Positions 1 through 11,049 of a DNA stretch of 11,180 bases are shown here, in pieces (within the stretch, counting starts at the first letter, position 1; the number at the start of each line of letters is the position of its first letter). This stretch comes from Caldimonas sp. Lineage in GTDB: Bacteria > Pseudomonadota > Gammaproteobacteria > Burkholderiales > Burkholderiaceae_C. A program made the position numbers and the translations under genes. The DNA lies in assembly GCA_030150305.1 (NCBI GenBank), contig JASLGD010000458.1:1-11180 (forward strand). Direction: 5' to 3'. The notes below the pieces were generated by a model. That model was not told the DNA's origin, ran no database searches, and saw only the letters and a list, made by a program, of their open reading frames with translations.

Positions 1-176
1 CAGGCCAGGGCCGGGGGACATGGAGGAAATCGGCCACCCGCCGCCCGCGCCCGCAGTGCGCCACTGCGTGCCTCACCGCATGCCCCGGCGTGCGACACGC
101 CTTCGCCAAGTGCGCACGCGTGCACAGCCCATGCGCCATCGCTATCGCAACCGCAACGCGGCGCACAATCGTCGCG

Positions 177-1367
177 ATGCGCTCTCTCCTTCTCGCTCTG
201 GTGCTGACCTGCGCAACGGCGCGCGCGTTCGCAGTCGAGATCTGCGAGCTGAACGGGCAGCACGTCAATCCGGCCAACGGCGGCACGACCGCGGGCAAGT
301 CGGGGCTGATGCGCTGCCGCGATGGCGAAGGCGGACCGGTCGTGCGCGAGCAGGAGCTGAAGAACGGCGTCTTCGTGGGCGTCGTGCGCACGTTTCGCGA
401 CGGCCAGCTCGAGCGCGAGCACCGCGTCAACGAGCGCGGCAACCGCGAAGGGCTCGCGCGCGAGTATTCGGTCGGCGGCGGCAAGGCGGTGCTCGTGCGC
501 GAGGAGACGTATCGGGACGGCCGCGGCGTCGGGCTGGTGCGGGCGTGGTACCCGAGCGGGCAACTGCGCCGTGTCGGCTTCCTGGACGAGGAAGGCCGCG
601 AGCTCGCGTTCGCCGAGTTCACCGAGCAGGGCAAGCTGTACGACCTGCGCTGCGCGTCGCGGCCCGTGCTCGGCAGCGACGCCGACGATGCGCGCTGGTG
701 CGGTCACGTCGGCGGGCCGTCGACGGTCGCGCTCTACAACGGCAAGGGCGCCGAGAAGGCGCGCGTCTCGTACGAACGCGGCGAGCCGAGGAAGAGCGAG
801 CTGCTCGGCGACGCCGGCGCCGTCCGCGAGCTGCACGAAGCGACCGCCGACGGCGGCGTCGATCGCACGTTCTACGGCGACGGTACCAGGCGACGCGAGG
901 TGCGCTGGGTGCAGCCGGGCGGCGATCGCGCGCGTCGCGTGACGACGCTCGAGCAGGAATTCCACGAGAGCGGCAAGCTCGTCCGCGAGCGCCGCTATCG
1001 CGCCGGCGAGCGCGGCGGCGAGCTCGTGGCGGAGCGGACGTGGTACCTCAACGGACAGCCGAAGGAGGCGAGCGAGTACAGCGTCGCCGCCGACGGCAAG
1101 ACGCTGCGCCACGAGACCGAGTTCCACGACAACGGCAGGAAGGCGTTCGAGGGCGAGTGGCGCGTCGCGGCCGCGGGCGAGCGGCGCGGCGCCGCGCAGC
1201 CGACCGGCGTGCACCGCAGCTGGGACGAGACGGGGCGTCTGCGCGCCGAGCGCTTCTTCGACGAGCGCGGCCGCGTCACGCGCGAGCGCGAGCTCGACGC
1301 GAGCGGTGCGGTCGTTCGCGACGATGAGGTCTTCGAGGACGGCTCGCGCAAGGCGTTCGGAAGGTGA
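177..1367 (+). CDS. Exported YwqK-family (MORN_2 repeat) protein
   Basis: This gene encodes a 396-aa protein. The ATG at 177 is chosen because it opens directly with a signal peptide (MRSLLLALVLTCATARAFA, then VEICELNG). An in-frame ATG at 90 would add a 29-residue non-hydrophobic leader. No clear Shine-Dalgarno site precedes either start. After a short N-terminal block with two Cys (ICELNG ... LMRC) the protein is a chain of about ten degenerate repeats of the type 'G-x-L/K-x3-R/E-x-Y/F-x-(D/E/S)-G', for example YPSGQL, FHESGKL, YLNGQPK, FHDNGRK, WDETGRL and FEDGSRK. This is the MORN_2/YwqK pattern. Family members are often labelled 'toxin-antitoxin system YwqK antitoxin', but that role is not supported here: the protein looks periplasmic and no toxin gene is adjacent. 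The pattern suggests a beta-rich surface or scaffold protein of unknown role. It is probably co-transcribed with the GMC gene, whose ATG lies 5 bp after this stop. Confidence 0.85.
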   Translation: MRSLLLALVLTCATARAFAVEICELNGQHVNPANGGTTAGKSGLMRCRDGEGGPVVREQELKNGVFVGVVRTFRDGQLEREHRVNERGNREGLAREYSVGGGKAVLVREETYRDGRGVGLVRAWYPSGQLRRVGFLDEEGRELAFAEFTEQGKLYDLRCASRPVLGSDADDARWCGHVGGPSTVALYNGKGAEKARVSYERGEPRKSELLGDAGAVRELHEATADGGVDRTFYGDGTRRREVRWVQPGGDRARRVTTLEQEFHESGKLVRERRYRAGERGGELVAERTWYLNGQPKEASEYSVAADGKTLRHETEFHDNGRKAFEGEWRVAAAGERRGAAQPTGVHRSWDETGRLRAERFFDERGRVTRERELDASGAVVRDDEVFEDGSRKAFGR

Positions 1368-1372
1368 TCGCG

Positions 1373-3022
1373 ATGGACGAGTTCGACTTCATCGTCGTCG
1401 GCGGCGGCTCCGCAGGGTGCGTCGCCGCCGCGGGACTGAGCGAAGACCCGACGCAGCGCGTCTGCCTGCTCGAAGCGGGGCCCGCCGACGCGAGCGCGCT
1501 CATCCACTGCCCCGGCGCTCTCGCGCTGCTCGCGCGCACCGGCCGCTTCAACTGGTCGTTCGACACCGTGCCGCAGGCCGGGCTCGGCGGCCGACGCGGC
1601 TGGCAGCCGCGCGGCAAGGTGCTCGGCGGCTCGAGCTCGGTCAACGCGATGATCTACGTGCGCGGCCAGCGCGAGGACTACGACGGCTGGGCCGCCGAGG
1701 GCAACGCGGGTTGGGGCTGGGACGACGTGCTGCCGCTCTTCAAGCGCGCCGAGCACAACGAGCGCGGCGCCGACGCGTTCCACGGCGTCGGCGGCCCGCT
1801 CAACGTGACGGACCTGCAGAGCCCGCACCGCTTCGGTCCGATCTTCGTCGACGCCGCGCGCCAGGCCGGCCATGCGATCAACCGCGACTTCAACGGCGCG
1901 ACGCAGGAAGGCTTCGGCCTCTACCAGGTGACGCACAAGGGCGGCGAGCGCTTCAGCGCCGCCAAGGCGTACCTGCGGCCGGCGCTCGCGCGCGGCAACC
2001 TGCGCGTCGTCACCGGAGCGCACACGATGCGCATCGTCGTCGAAGGTCGGCGCGCGGTCGGCGTCGAGGTGCGGGTCGGCGGCGAGACGCGCACGATCGG
2101 CGCCCGGCGCGAGGTGCTGCTCGCCGCCGGCGCGCTGCAATCGCCGCAGCTCCTCATGCTCTCGGGGATCGGGCCGGGAGCACACCTGCAGTCGCTCGGC
2201 ATCGCCGTGCAGCACGACCTGCCCGGCGTCGGCCGCGCGCTGCACGACCACGTCGACGTCGTCCAGGTGCTCGACGCGCCGCACCTGAAGGATCTGTTCG
2301 GCGTCTCGCTCGCCGGCGCGTGGAACGCGCTCCGGGGCATCGTCGAGTGGCGGCGCCACCGCACCGGCCTGCTGACGACGAACTACGCGGAAGCAGGCGG
2401 CTTCCTCCGCAGCGCGCCCGGCGTCGATCGCCCCGACCTGCAGCTGCACTTCGTGATCGGCAAGCTCGTCGACCACGGCCGCAAGACCGTGCTCGGCCAC
2501 GGCTACTCGTGCCACGTCTGCCTGCTGCGGCCGAAGAGCCGTGGCAGCGTGACGCTGGCGAGCCCCGATCCGTTCGCCGCGCCGGCGATCGATCCCAACT
2601 TCCTCGCCGAGCGCGACGACGTCGACCGGCTCGTGCGCGGCTTTCGCGAGATGCGGCGCATCCTCGCGCAGCCGGCGCTCGCGGGCCACGGCGCGCGCGA
2701 GCTGCCGATCTCGGCCAAGGCTGCGAGCGACGCCGAGATCGAGGCGTTCGTGCGCGGCCACGCGGACACGATCTACCACCCGGTGGGAAGCTGCCGGATG
2801 GGCAACGGCGCGCTCGACGTCGTCGACGCCGCGCTGCGCGTTCGCGGCGTCGCGGGCCTGCGCGTCGTCGACGCGTCGATCATGCCGTCGATCGTCAGCG
2901 GCAACACCAATGCGCCGACGATCATGATCGCGAGCAAGGCGGTCGAGCTTATTCGCGCCGAGGCGCGGCGCTCGCTCGCGACGCCGCTCACCGCGCCCGA
3001 CGTCCATCGAATGGAGCACTAG
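1373..3022 (+). CDS. GMC-family FAD-dependent alcohol (choline-type) dehydrogenase
   Basis: This 549-aa flavoprotein belongs to the glucose-methanol-choline oxidoreductases, which oxidise a primary or secondary alcohol with FAD. The N-terminus has the FAD dinucleotide motif GGGSAG (residues 10-15) and LLEAG (32-36). GMC signature 1 (GKVLGGSSSVNAMIYVRG) covers residues 81-98, and signature 2 (GALQSPQLLMLSGIGPG) lies near 250-270. The C-terminus carries HPVGSCRMG with the catalytic-type H469, and GNTNAPTIMIASKA with N513. The length matches full-size BetA-like members, and nothing is missing. The ATG at 1373 is preferred over a GTG at 1364 because GGAAGG at 1359-1364 sits 8 nt before the ATG and would touch the GTG. 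The substrate is not readable from sequence; choline, short-chain or polyether alcohols are possible. A zinc alcohol dehydrogenase gene begins 7 bp downstream, suggesting a shared alcohol/aldehyde pathway, which is inference. Confidence 0.93.
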   Translation: MDEFDFIVVGGGSAGCVAAAGLSEDPTQRVCLLEAGPADASALIHCPGALALLARTGRFNWSFDTVPQAGLGGRRGWQPRGKVLGGSSSVNAMIYVRGQREDYDGWAAEGNAGWGWDDVLPLFKRAEHNERGADAFHGVGGPLNVTDLQSPHRFGPIFVDAARQAGHAINRDFNGATQEGFGLYQVTHKGGERFSAAKAYLRPALARGNLRVVTGAHTMRIVVEGRRAVGVEVRVGGETRTIGARREVLLAAGALQSPQLLMLSGIGPGAHLQSLGIAVQHDLPGVGRALHDHVDVVQVLDAPHLKDLFGVSLAGAWNALRGIVEWRRHRTGLLTTNYAEAGGFLRSAPGVDRPDLQLHFVIGKLVDHGRKTVLGHGYSCHVCLLRPKSRGSVTLASPDPFAAPAIDPNFLAERDDVDRLVRGFREMRRILAQPALAGHGARELPISAKAASDAEIEAFVRGHADTIYHPVGSCRMGNGALDVVDAALRVRGVAGLRVVDASIMPSIVSGNTNAPTIMIASKAVELIRAEARRSLATPLTAPDVHRMEH

Positions 3023-3029
3023 CAAGCAC

Positions 3030-4136
<1,107 letters not shown>

Positions 4137-4138
4137 CG

Positions 4139-4198
4139 GCGCGCTCGGCCTGCGGGCCCGCGTAACGACGCTTGCCGATCGTCACAGACCGAGCGCGC
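4139..4198. repeat. 10-bp inverted repeat after the alcohol dehydrogenase gene
   Basis: GCGCGCTCGG (4139-4148) is matched by its exact reverse complement CCGAGCGCGC (4189-4198), with a 40-nt loop that also contains the palindrome GCGGGCCCGC (4152-4161). It starts 2 bp after the frmA stop. No T-tract follows, so it is not a standard intrinsic terminator. It could be an mRNA 3' stabilising hairpin or a chance product of GC-rich sequence. Confidence 0.3.
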
Positions 4199-4254
4199 GC
4201 CGGCGGCTATTCTGGCCTCGGGGACTGGCGGAGACCTCCGAAGAGAGCGCGCTG

Positions 4255-4743
4255 ATGAAGACGATCTGGCGAACCCTTTGGCAGCAGAACGACATCGTCG
4301 TCTGCCGTGACGGCAGCGAGGTCGATCGACTGCCCGGCGAGCGCATCGCGCGCGTCCTCCTCGTCTATCGCGGCCAGGGCGAGATGCCCGGCGACATCGT
4401 GCAGAGCGTCGTCGAGCTCGCGGGCGACGGCGGCTATGCGCTGCTCGAGCCGCTCACCGGGTTCGCCGACCGCGTCAACTTCGAGCGGCAGTCGTTCTGG
4501 CGCGATCGCCAGTGCGTCTATTGGGTGCCGGCGACCGAAGCGGTGCTGCCGTGGCGGCTGCGCTTCGGGATCTGGCGCGTCGACGCCGGCGAGCGCGCGT
4601 ACCGGCGGCTCTCGCACGAGGACCTCGCCGCGACGGTGGCGCGCTGGCCGCTCGCCGGGCCGCAGACGTGGGAAGAGAGGAAGCGGCTGCGGGTCGCCCG
4701 CAGCCTGCCGTTTTCCGACCTCGTCCAGCGCGCGCCCGCCTGA
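4255..4743 (+). CDS. Hypothetical protein, 162 aa
   Basis: I do not recognise this family with confidence. The ORF starts at an ATG 4 to 9 nt after the purine-rich stretch GAAGAGAG, which can serve as a ribosome site, and it stops just before a strong intrinsic terminator, so it looks like a real, separately terminated gene. The product is soluble in appearance: there is no signal peptide or membrane segment, it is rich in Trp and Arg, and it is mixed alpha/beta. Visible blocks are WQQNDIVVCRDGSEVDRLP at the N-terminus, RVLLVYRGQGEMPGDI in the middle, and FWRDRQCVYWVP about halfway. The C-terminal tail is charged and helical (ERKRLRVARSLPFSDLV). A 118-bp gap separates it from frmA and contains a -10-like TATTCT (4208-4213) without a well-placed -35, so an own promoter is possible but unproven. 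Confidence 0.7.
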   Translation: MKTIWRTLWQQNDIVVCRDGSEVDRLPGERIARVLLVYRGQGEMPGDIVQSVVELAGDGGYALLEPLTGFADRVNFERQSFWRDRQCVYWVPATEAVLPWRLRFGIWRVDAGERAYRRLSHEDLAATVARWPLAGPQTWEERKRLRVARSLPFSDLVQRAPA

Positions 4744-4778
4744 GGACCGCACCGGCCGCGGCGGCCGCTGAAGGAAGA

Positions 4779-4799
4779 AAGCCCGGCGGTGCCGGGCTT
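4779..4799. terminator. Bidirectional intrinsic terminator between convergent genes
   Basis: AAGCCCGGC (4779-4787), loop GGT, then GCCGGGCTT (4791-4799) form a perfect 9-bp stem with a 3-nt loop. Forward it is followed by the T-rich CTTGATTTC. On the minus strand it is followed by TTCTTCCTT. It therefore serves both the forward hypothetical gene, whose stop is 35 bp before it, and the minus-strand small exported protein, whose stop is 20 bp away. Confidence 0.85.
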
Positions 4800-4819
4800 C
4801 TTGATTTCGGAGCTGGCGC

Positions 4820-5023
4820 TCAGGCGGCGGGGGCCGACGCCTTCTTCGAGCTCTTCTTGGCGTGGGTCTTGGTCGAGTGGTGCGACTTCGACGACGCCGG
4901 CGACTTCATCGACGACGACTCGGTCGCCATCGGCTTGGTGGACGCGGCCGGGGCCGACGCGGCTTGGGCGAACGCGCCGACGCTGACGGCCGAGGCGACG
5001 AGGGCAACGAGGAGGGTCTTCAT
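4820..5023 (-). CDS. Small exported Ser/Ala/Lys-rich protein, 67 aa
   Basis: The start is the ATG at 5023 (minus strand), because AAAAGGA lies about 8 nt upstream and the ORF opens with a clean signal peptide: MKTLLVALVASAVSVGAFA, cut before QAASAPAAS. An upstream in-frame ATG at 5101 would bury this signal in a 26-residue leader. The mature part is about 48 residues of low complexity, made of Ser, Ala, Lys, Thr and Pro with one His-His pair, ending KSHHSTKTHAKKSSKKASAPAA. It is strongly basic and probably disordered in the periplasm. Such short signal-peptide-plus-lysine-rich proteins are common in betaproteobacteria and have no assigned function that I know. It has its own terminator downstream and is separated by 108 bp from the dioxygenase gene upstream, so it may be a separate unit or the tail of that operon. 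Confidence 0.75.
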   Translation of the reverse strand: MKTLLVALVASAVSVGAFAQAASAPAASTKPMATESSSMKSPASSKSHHSTKTHAKKSSKKASAPAA

Positions 5024-5131
5024 GGAGGTTTCCTTTTCGGGTGGGATGGGAGCCGAATGCTCGGGTCGACAACGCCGCGCGCACGACCCTGGTTGACACA
5101 TCGGCGCGTCTTTTGTCGACCGGCCCGTTCG

Positions 5132-6001
5132 CTACTCGAACCTCGATTCGCGCAGCCACTTGGTCGCCACCCACTTCTCGCCCGCGGTGACCGGCGCCCC
5201 ACCATGGAGCGTGCGCGTCGACGGGTGCGGCCGGTCGTAGCTGAAGAAGACCGCGTTGCCCTGCACCGGGGCGACCTCGAGGCCGATGTCGGGGAAGACG
5301 GTCGCACCGCCGGCCTCGGGCGTGTTGAGGTAGCAGACGATCGACGCGACGCGCTGGCCGCCGCGCTTGAGGATCGTCGGCGTTCCCGGCTCGGCCGGAT
5401 CGAAGTAGTCGTAGTGCGGCCGGTACTCGGCGCCGGGCCGGTAGCGCAGGACCTGCAGGCCCTCGCCGTTCTCGACCGGCCAGTCGACGAGCACGGCGAG
5501 GCGCTGCTCGAGGCGGGCGCAGACCGGGAACTCGGCCGGCTTGAAGAACATGCCGTCGCTCGTGCGCGCCGCATTGACGGCGCTGCCACCGGTCGACGTC
5601 TCGACCGTCTCCGAGCGCGTCAGCCGCGACCGCGCGAGCGCGATCATCTCGCCGCACTCTTCGGGCGAGAGCAGGTCGGCGACGACGACGATGCGCGGCG
5701 ACTGCATCGCGAGGATGACGCGGACGTCGCGGTCGCCGGCATGCACCATCGGCTGCCCTGCGGCGAGCGCGCCGCCGGGCACCGGACGCCCCGGGCCGCC
5801 GTCGTCGTCGTTGGCCGACGCGGTGCCGTTCGGCGAGGCGAGGTGCTCGCGCATCGTCGTCTCGAGCGCGTCGAGCGCGACCGCCTCGTCCCAGCCGCTC
5901 GCCTTCATCGCATCGAGGACGATGTCGGGCGGATGGCCGGCCGCGGCCTGCGCGACGATCCAGCGGCGCAGCTCGGCGGTGATCGGCTGGTGTTGCGGCA
6001 T
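5132..6001 (-). CDS. 2-oxoglutarate/Fe(II)-dependent dioxygenase, prolyl-4-hydroxylase type
   Basis: This 289-aa protein has a C-terminal double-stranded beta-helix dioxygenase domain of the prolyl 4-hydroxylase alpha-subunit (P4Hc) type. The block YRPGAEYRPHYDYFDP gives Fe ligands H196 and D198; LHGGAP gives the distal H266; GEKWVATKW gives K276, which binds the 2-oxoglutarate carboxylate. All ligands are present. The first 50 residues (ITAELRRWIVAQAAAGHPPDIVLDAMKASGWDEAVALDAL) form a small helical module of UBA-like look, seen in front of P4Hc domains in related bacterial proteins, to my recollection. It is not AlkB, whose motif differs. The start is ATG 6001; the ribosome site is weak. It lies 74 bp downstream of dnaE2 on the same strand and could be the last gene of the SOS-controlled unit. 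The substrate (protein proline, small molecule or other) is unknown. Confidence 0.88.
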   Translation of the reverse strand: MPQHQPITAELRRWIVAQAAAGHPPDIVLDAMKASGWDEAVALDALETTMREHLASPNGTASANDDDGGPGRPVPGGALAAGQPMVHAGDRDVRVILAMQSPRIVVVADLLSPEECGEMIALARSRLTRSETVETSTGGSAVNAARTSDGMFFKPAEFPVCARLEQRLAVLVDWPVENGEGLQVLRYRPGAEYRPHYDYFDPAEPGTPTILKRGGQRVASIVCYLNTPEAGGATVFPDIGLEVAPVQGNAVFFSYDRPHPSTRTLHGGAPVTAGEKWVATKWLRESRFE

Positions 6002-6025
6002 GCGACGATTTTGCCGGACGGGGCT

Positions 6026-6045
6026 GCGCGCGATCGGTCGCGCGC
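6026..6045. other. Perfect 8-bp hairpin between dnaE2 and the dioxygenase gene
   Basis: GCGCGCGA (6026-6033), tetraloop TCGG, then TCGCGCGC (6038-6045). On the minus-strand transcript it falls 24 nt before the dioxygenase start codon. No T-tract follows, so it is not a complete intrinsic terminator. It may act as a processing, pausing or translation-modulating hairpin, or be a GC-rich coincidence. Confidence 0.4.
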
Positions 6046-6075
6046 CGGCGCGTTCGCATCGGCGAGCGAGAAGCG

Positions 6076-9267
<3,192 letters not shown>

Positions 9268-10360
9268 GGGAAGGCAGGCTCGCGGACGCGGAGCGGGTGG
9301 TGGGTGCTGGCGCCAGTGGCGCTGGCGCTCGCATCGTCGTCGGCAACCGCCAGCATGAGCGCATCGAGCGGGCTCGACGTTCCTGCCGCGGCGGACTGCA
9401 GGACGTGCGTGTAGATCATCGTCGTGCTCACGTCGGCGTGGCCGAGGAGCTGCTGCACGGTGCGGATGTCGGTCCCCGCCTGGAGCAGATGGGTGGCGAA
9501 CGAGTGGCGCAGCGTGTGCACGGTCGCCGGCTTGGCGATGCGGGCAGCGACGACGGCAGCGCGGAGGTCGCGCTGCAGACGCTTTTCGTGCAGGTGGTGG
9601 CGGTGGACCGCGTCGCTGCGCGGATCGTGGCTCAGCGCAGGTGCCGGGAACACCCAGAACCACGACCAGCTTTCGGCGGCACGCCTGTACTTGGTGGCGA
9701 GCGCATGCGGCAGGTGGACGCCGCCGCGGCCCTGGTCCCGGTCTTCCTGCCAGAGGCCGTGCGCGTGGTGCAGCTGCGCGCGCAACGGCGCGTCGAGCGC
9801 GCGCGGCAGCATGACGACGCGGTCCTTGCCGCCCTTGCCGTCGCGCACGACGATCACCTGGCGGACGAGGTCGACGTCCTTGACGCGCAGGCGCACGCCT
9901 TCGAGCAGGCGCATGCCGGTGCCGTAGAGCAGGCGCGCGAGCAGACCGGTGACTCCGTCGCCCATGCGCGCGAGCAGCGCCTGCACTTCGACGTGCGTGA
10001 GCACGACCGGGATGCGCCGGTGCGGCACCGGCCGGCCGAGCTCCTGCAGCCACGGCAAGTCGACGCCGAGCACCTCGCGGTAGAGAAAGAGGAGCGCGCT
10101 GAGCGCCTGCCGGTGCGTCGCCGCAGCGACGCGACGCTCGTTGGCGAGCATGCTCAAAAACGCCTGCACCTCCGCCGCTCCCATCGTGCGCGGATGCCGA
10201 TGGCCGGCCCAGCGCAGGTAGTGCCGCACCCAGAAGACGTACGCCTCCTCGGTGCGCAGGCTGTAGTGCATGTAGCGCAAGCGCTCGCGCAGCGCACCGA
10301 TGAGCGACAACGCCGGTTGCGCTTGCGGCTGCGACGGCGCGTGACGCGGTCGAAGCGCAG

Positions 10361-10373
10361 GTCCACTTTCAGA
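10361..10373 (+). repeat. 13-bp direct repeat, copy 1 (inside intI 5' end)
   Basis: GTCCACTTTCAGA occurs here and again, identically, at 10489-10501, 128 bp away. This copy lies in the codons of the non-conserved N-terminal extension of IntI. The pair brackets the LexA operator and the intI promoter. Confidence 0.6.
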
Positions 10374-10418
10374 GCTCTGCGCGCCGTCGTCTTCGTCCAC
10401 TTGTGCCTCTGATTCGTA

Positions 10419-10438
10419 TACTGTACGTCCATACAGTA
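10419..10438. promoter_or_regulatory. LexA operator (SOS box)
   Basis: TACTGT-N8-ACAGTA is a perfect palindrome in its two hexamer arms. It matches the gamma/betaproteobacterial SOS box core CTGT-N8-ACAG exactly (CTGT at 10421-10424, ACAG at 10433-10436). It covers the -10 hexamer and the expected transcription start of the intI promoter, so bound LexA would block transcription. LexA control of integron integrases is established in several integrons. It is also expected for dnaE2, which here lies downstream on the same transcript. Confidence 0.9.
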
Positions 10439-10461
10439 CAGAGCGCACTTTCCCCTGTCAA
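10433..10461 (-). promoter_or_regulatory. intI promoter (Pint), probably also driving dnaE2
   Basis: On the minus strand the -35 is TTGACA (10461-10456, 6/6 to consensus). A 17-bp spacer leads to the -10 TACTGT (10438-10433, 3/6 but keeping TA...T). Transcription would start near 10426, giving an untranslated leader of roughly 25 nt with AGAGG at 10410-10406 before the GTG start of intI at 10400. The -10 is embedded in the LexA operator. Confidence 0.85.
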
Positions 10462-10469
10462 CTCACCCC

Positions 10470-10550
10470 CGAGAGCCACCCACCGCCCGTCCACTTTCAG
10501 ACTTGAGATCAACCGGCGAAAGTAGACACTCGCATGTCGTCGATATCACG
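10470..10550. other. Probable attI region
   Basis: In integrons the primary attachment site lies between the intI 5' end and the first cassette. Here the junction with the first cassette is G10550|T10551 (GTTAGAG). The left border of attI cannot be read, and no L-box is clear. The region contains the second 13-bp repeat copy (10489-10501) and a near-complementary GAAAGTAGAC (10518-10527), either of which could be an accessory integrase site. The placement is by position only. Confidence 0.5.
10489..10527. repeat. 13-bp repeat copy 2 with inverted near-copy
   Basis: GTCCACTTTCAGA (10489-10501) repeats the copy at 10361-10373. Its first ten bases GTCCACTTTC are mirrored by GAAAGTAGAC (10518-10527) with one mismatch, giving a 10-bp imperfect inverted repeat around a 19-nt centre. 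It may be part of attI, or a relic of an insertion-sequence end; IS21-type termini often contain similar GTCCACTTTC/GAAAGTGGAC blocks, from memory. I cannot decide between them. Confidence 0.5.
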
Positions 10551-11049
10551 TTAGAGCCCTGCGCCATGCGGATACAGGTCGTCGCCGAACACGAGTTCTT
10601 CGTTGGACAGGAAGCAGTAGTCGAGGGCCCCGCCCCACGAGGGCACTTCGTCGGTGTGTTCGAAGACGACGGATTGACCGGCTACTTCTACGCACTCGAT
10701 ACTTCGGTGACCGGGCAGCCCATCCAAGACGCCCTGCAGATCTACAACGTCGAGAACATCACCGATCGCGCGAGTCCCTCAGTCGCCAGAGTCGGCTGGT
10801 CGACCGATAGCAAGAAGGTCGTTCTTCTTCTCAATGGTCAGGCCCATGCAGTCTTCGACTTCGCGTCCAAGCAGGGCTACTGCCGCAGTGGCTTTCCGTC
10901 CGCGTCGACCAACGCCAGTTGGTCACCCCACGGCCATGCCTGGGCCGAGGCTGCAATCGAGCTCTTTGCGTGAAGGCCTCTAACCCCTCCATCGAGCGGA
11001 CGTCCCAAAGGCCGCTTCGCGCCCTTTGCGCCGCCGCTCATGTCGAACG
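10551..11049 (+). mobile_element. Integron gene cassette 1 (499 bp)
   Basis: The cassette runs from T10551 (after G10550) to G11049, using the G^TTRRRY cut rule of IntI. It holds one ORF (10566-10973) with only 15 nt before the start codon, and its attC overlaps the right border. The left-end TTAGAG together with the final G reads GTTAGAG, exactly complementary to its own inverse core CTCTAAC at 10978-10984, as expected when a circular cassette reopened at this point. Base composition is lower than the host: 35/60 G+C in 10561-10620 against 43/60 in 8401-8460 of dnaE2. Confidence 0.85.
10566..10973 (+). CDS. Cassette-encoded DUF2251-like protein, 135 aa
   Basis: The start is ATG 10566 (MRIQVVAEHEFFVGQE), because the cassette itself begins at 10551; an upstream in-frame TTG at 10503 would lie in attI. 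The protein is soluble, with no signal peptide or membrane segment. Recognisable blocks are FEDDGLTGYFYALDTS, QDALQIYNVENITDR, GWSTDSKKVVLLLNGQ and HAVFDFASKQGYCRSGFP, which from memory match the DUF2251 family, a group of uncharacterised proteins of about this length. There is no known function. The C-terminal HGHAWAEAAIELF is complete and the stop is 4 bp before the attC, so the gene is intact. There is no good ribosome site in the 15-nt leader, which is common for cassette genes. Transcription would come from a Pc promoter in the attI/intI region. Lower G+C than the neighbours agrees with acquisition by the integron. Confidence 0.85.
   Translation: MRIQVVAEHEFFVGQEAVVEGPAPRGHFVGVFEDDGLTGYFYALDTSVTGQPIQDALQIYNVENITDRASPSVARVGWSTDSKKVVLLLNGQAHAVFDFASKQGYCRSGFPSASTNASWSPHGHAWAEAAIELFA

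Noticed and set aside
1..176. Possible gene at the left edge
   Set aside because: Only GC-rich open frames without motif, ribosome site or family resemblance. I see no feature here.
5093..5098. Forward TTGACA that could be a -35 antisense to the dioxygenase
   Set aside because: No -10-like hexamer lies 16-18 bp downstream and there is no forward gene to serve.
10503..10565. N-terminal extension of the cassette gene from TTG 10503
   Set aside because: It would cross the attI/cassette junction at 10550/10551, and family-like sequence begins at ATG 10566.
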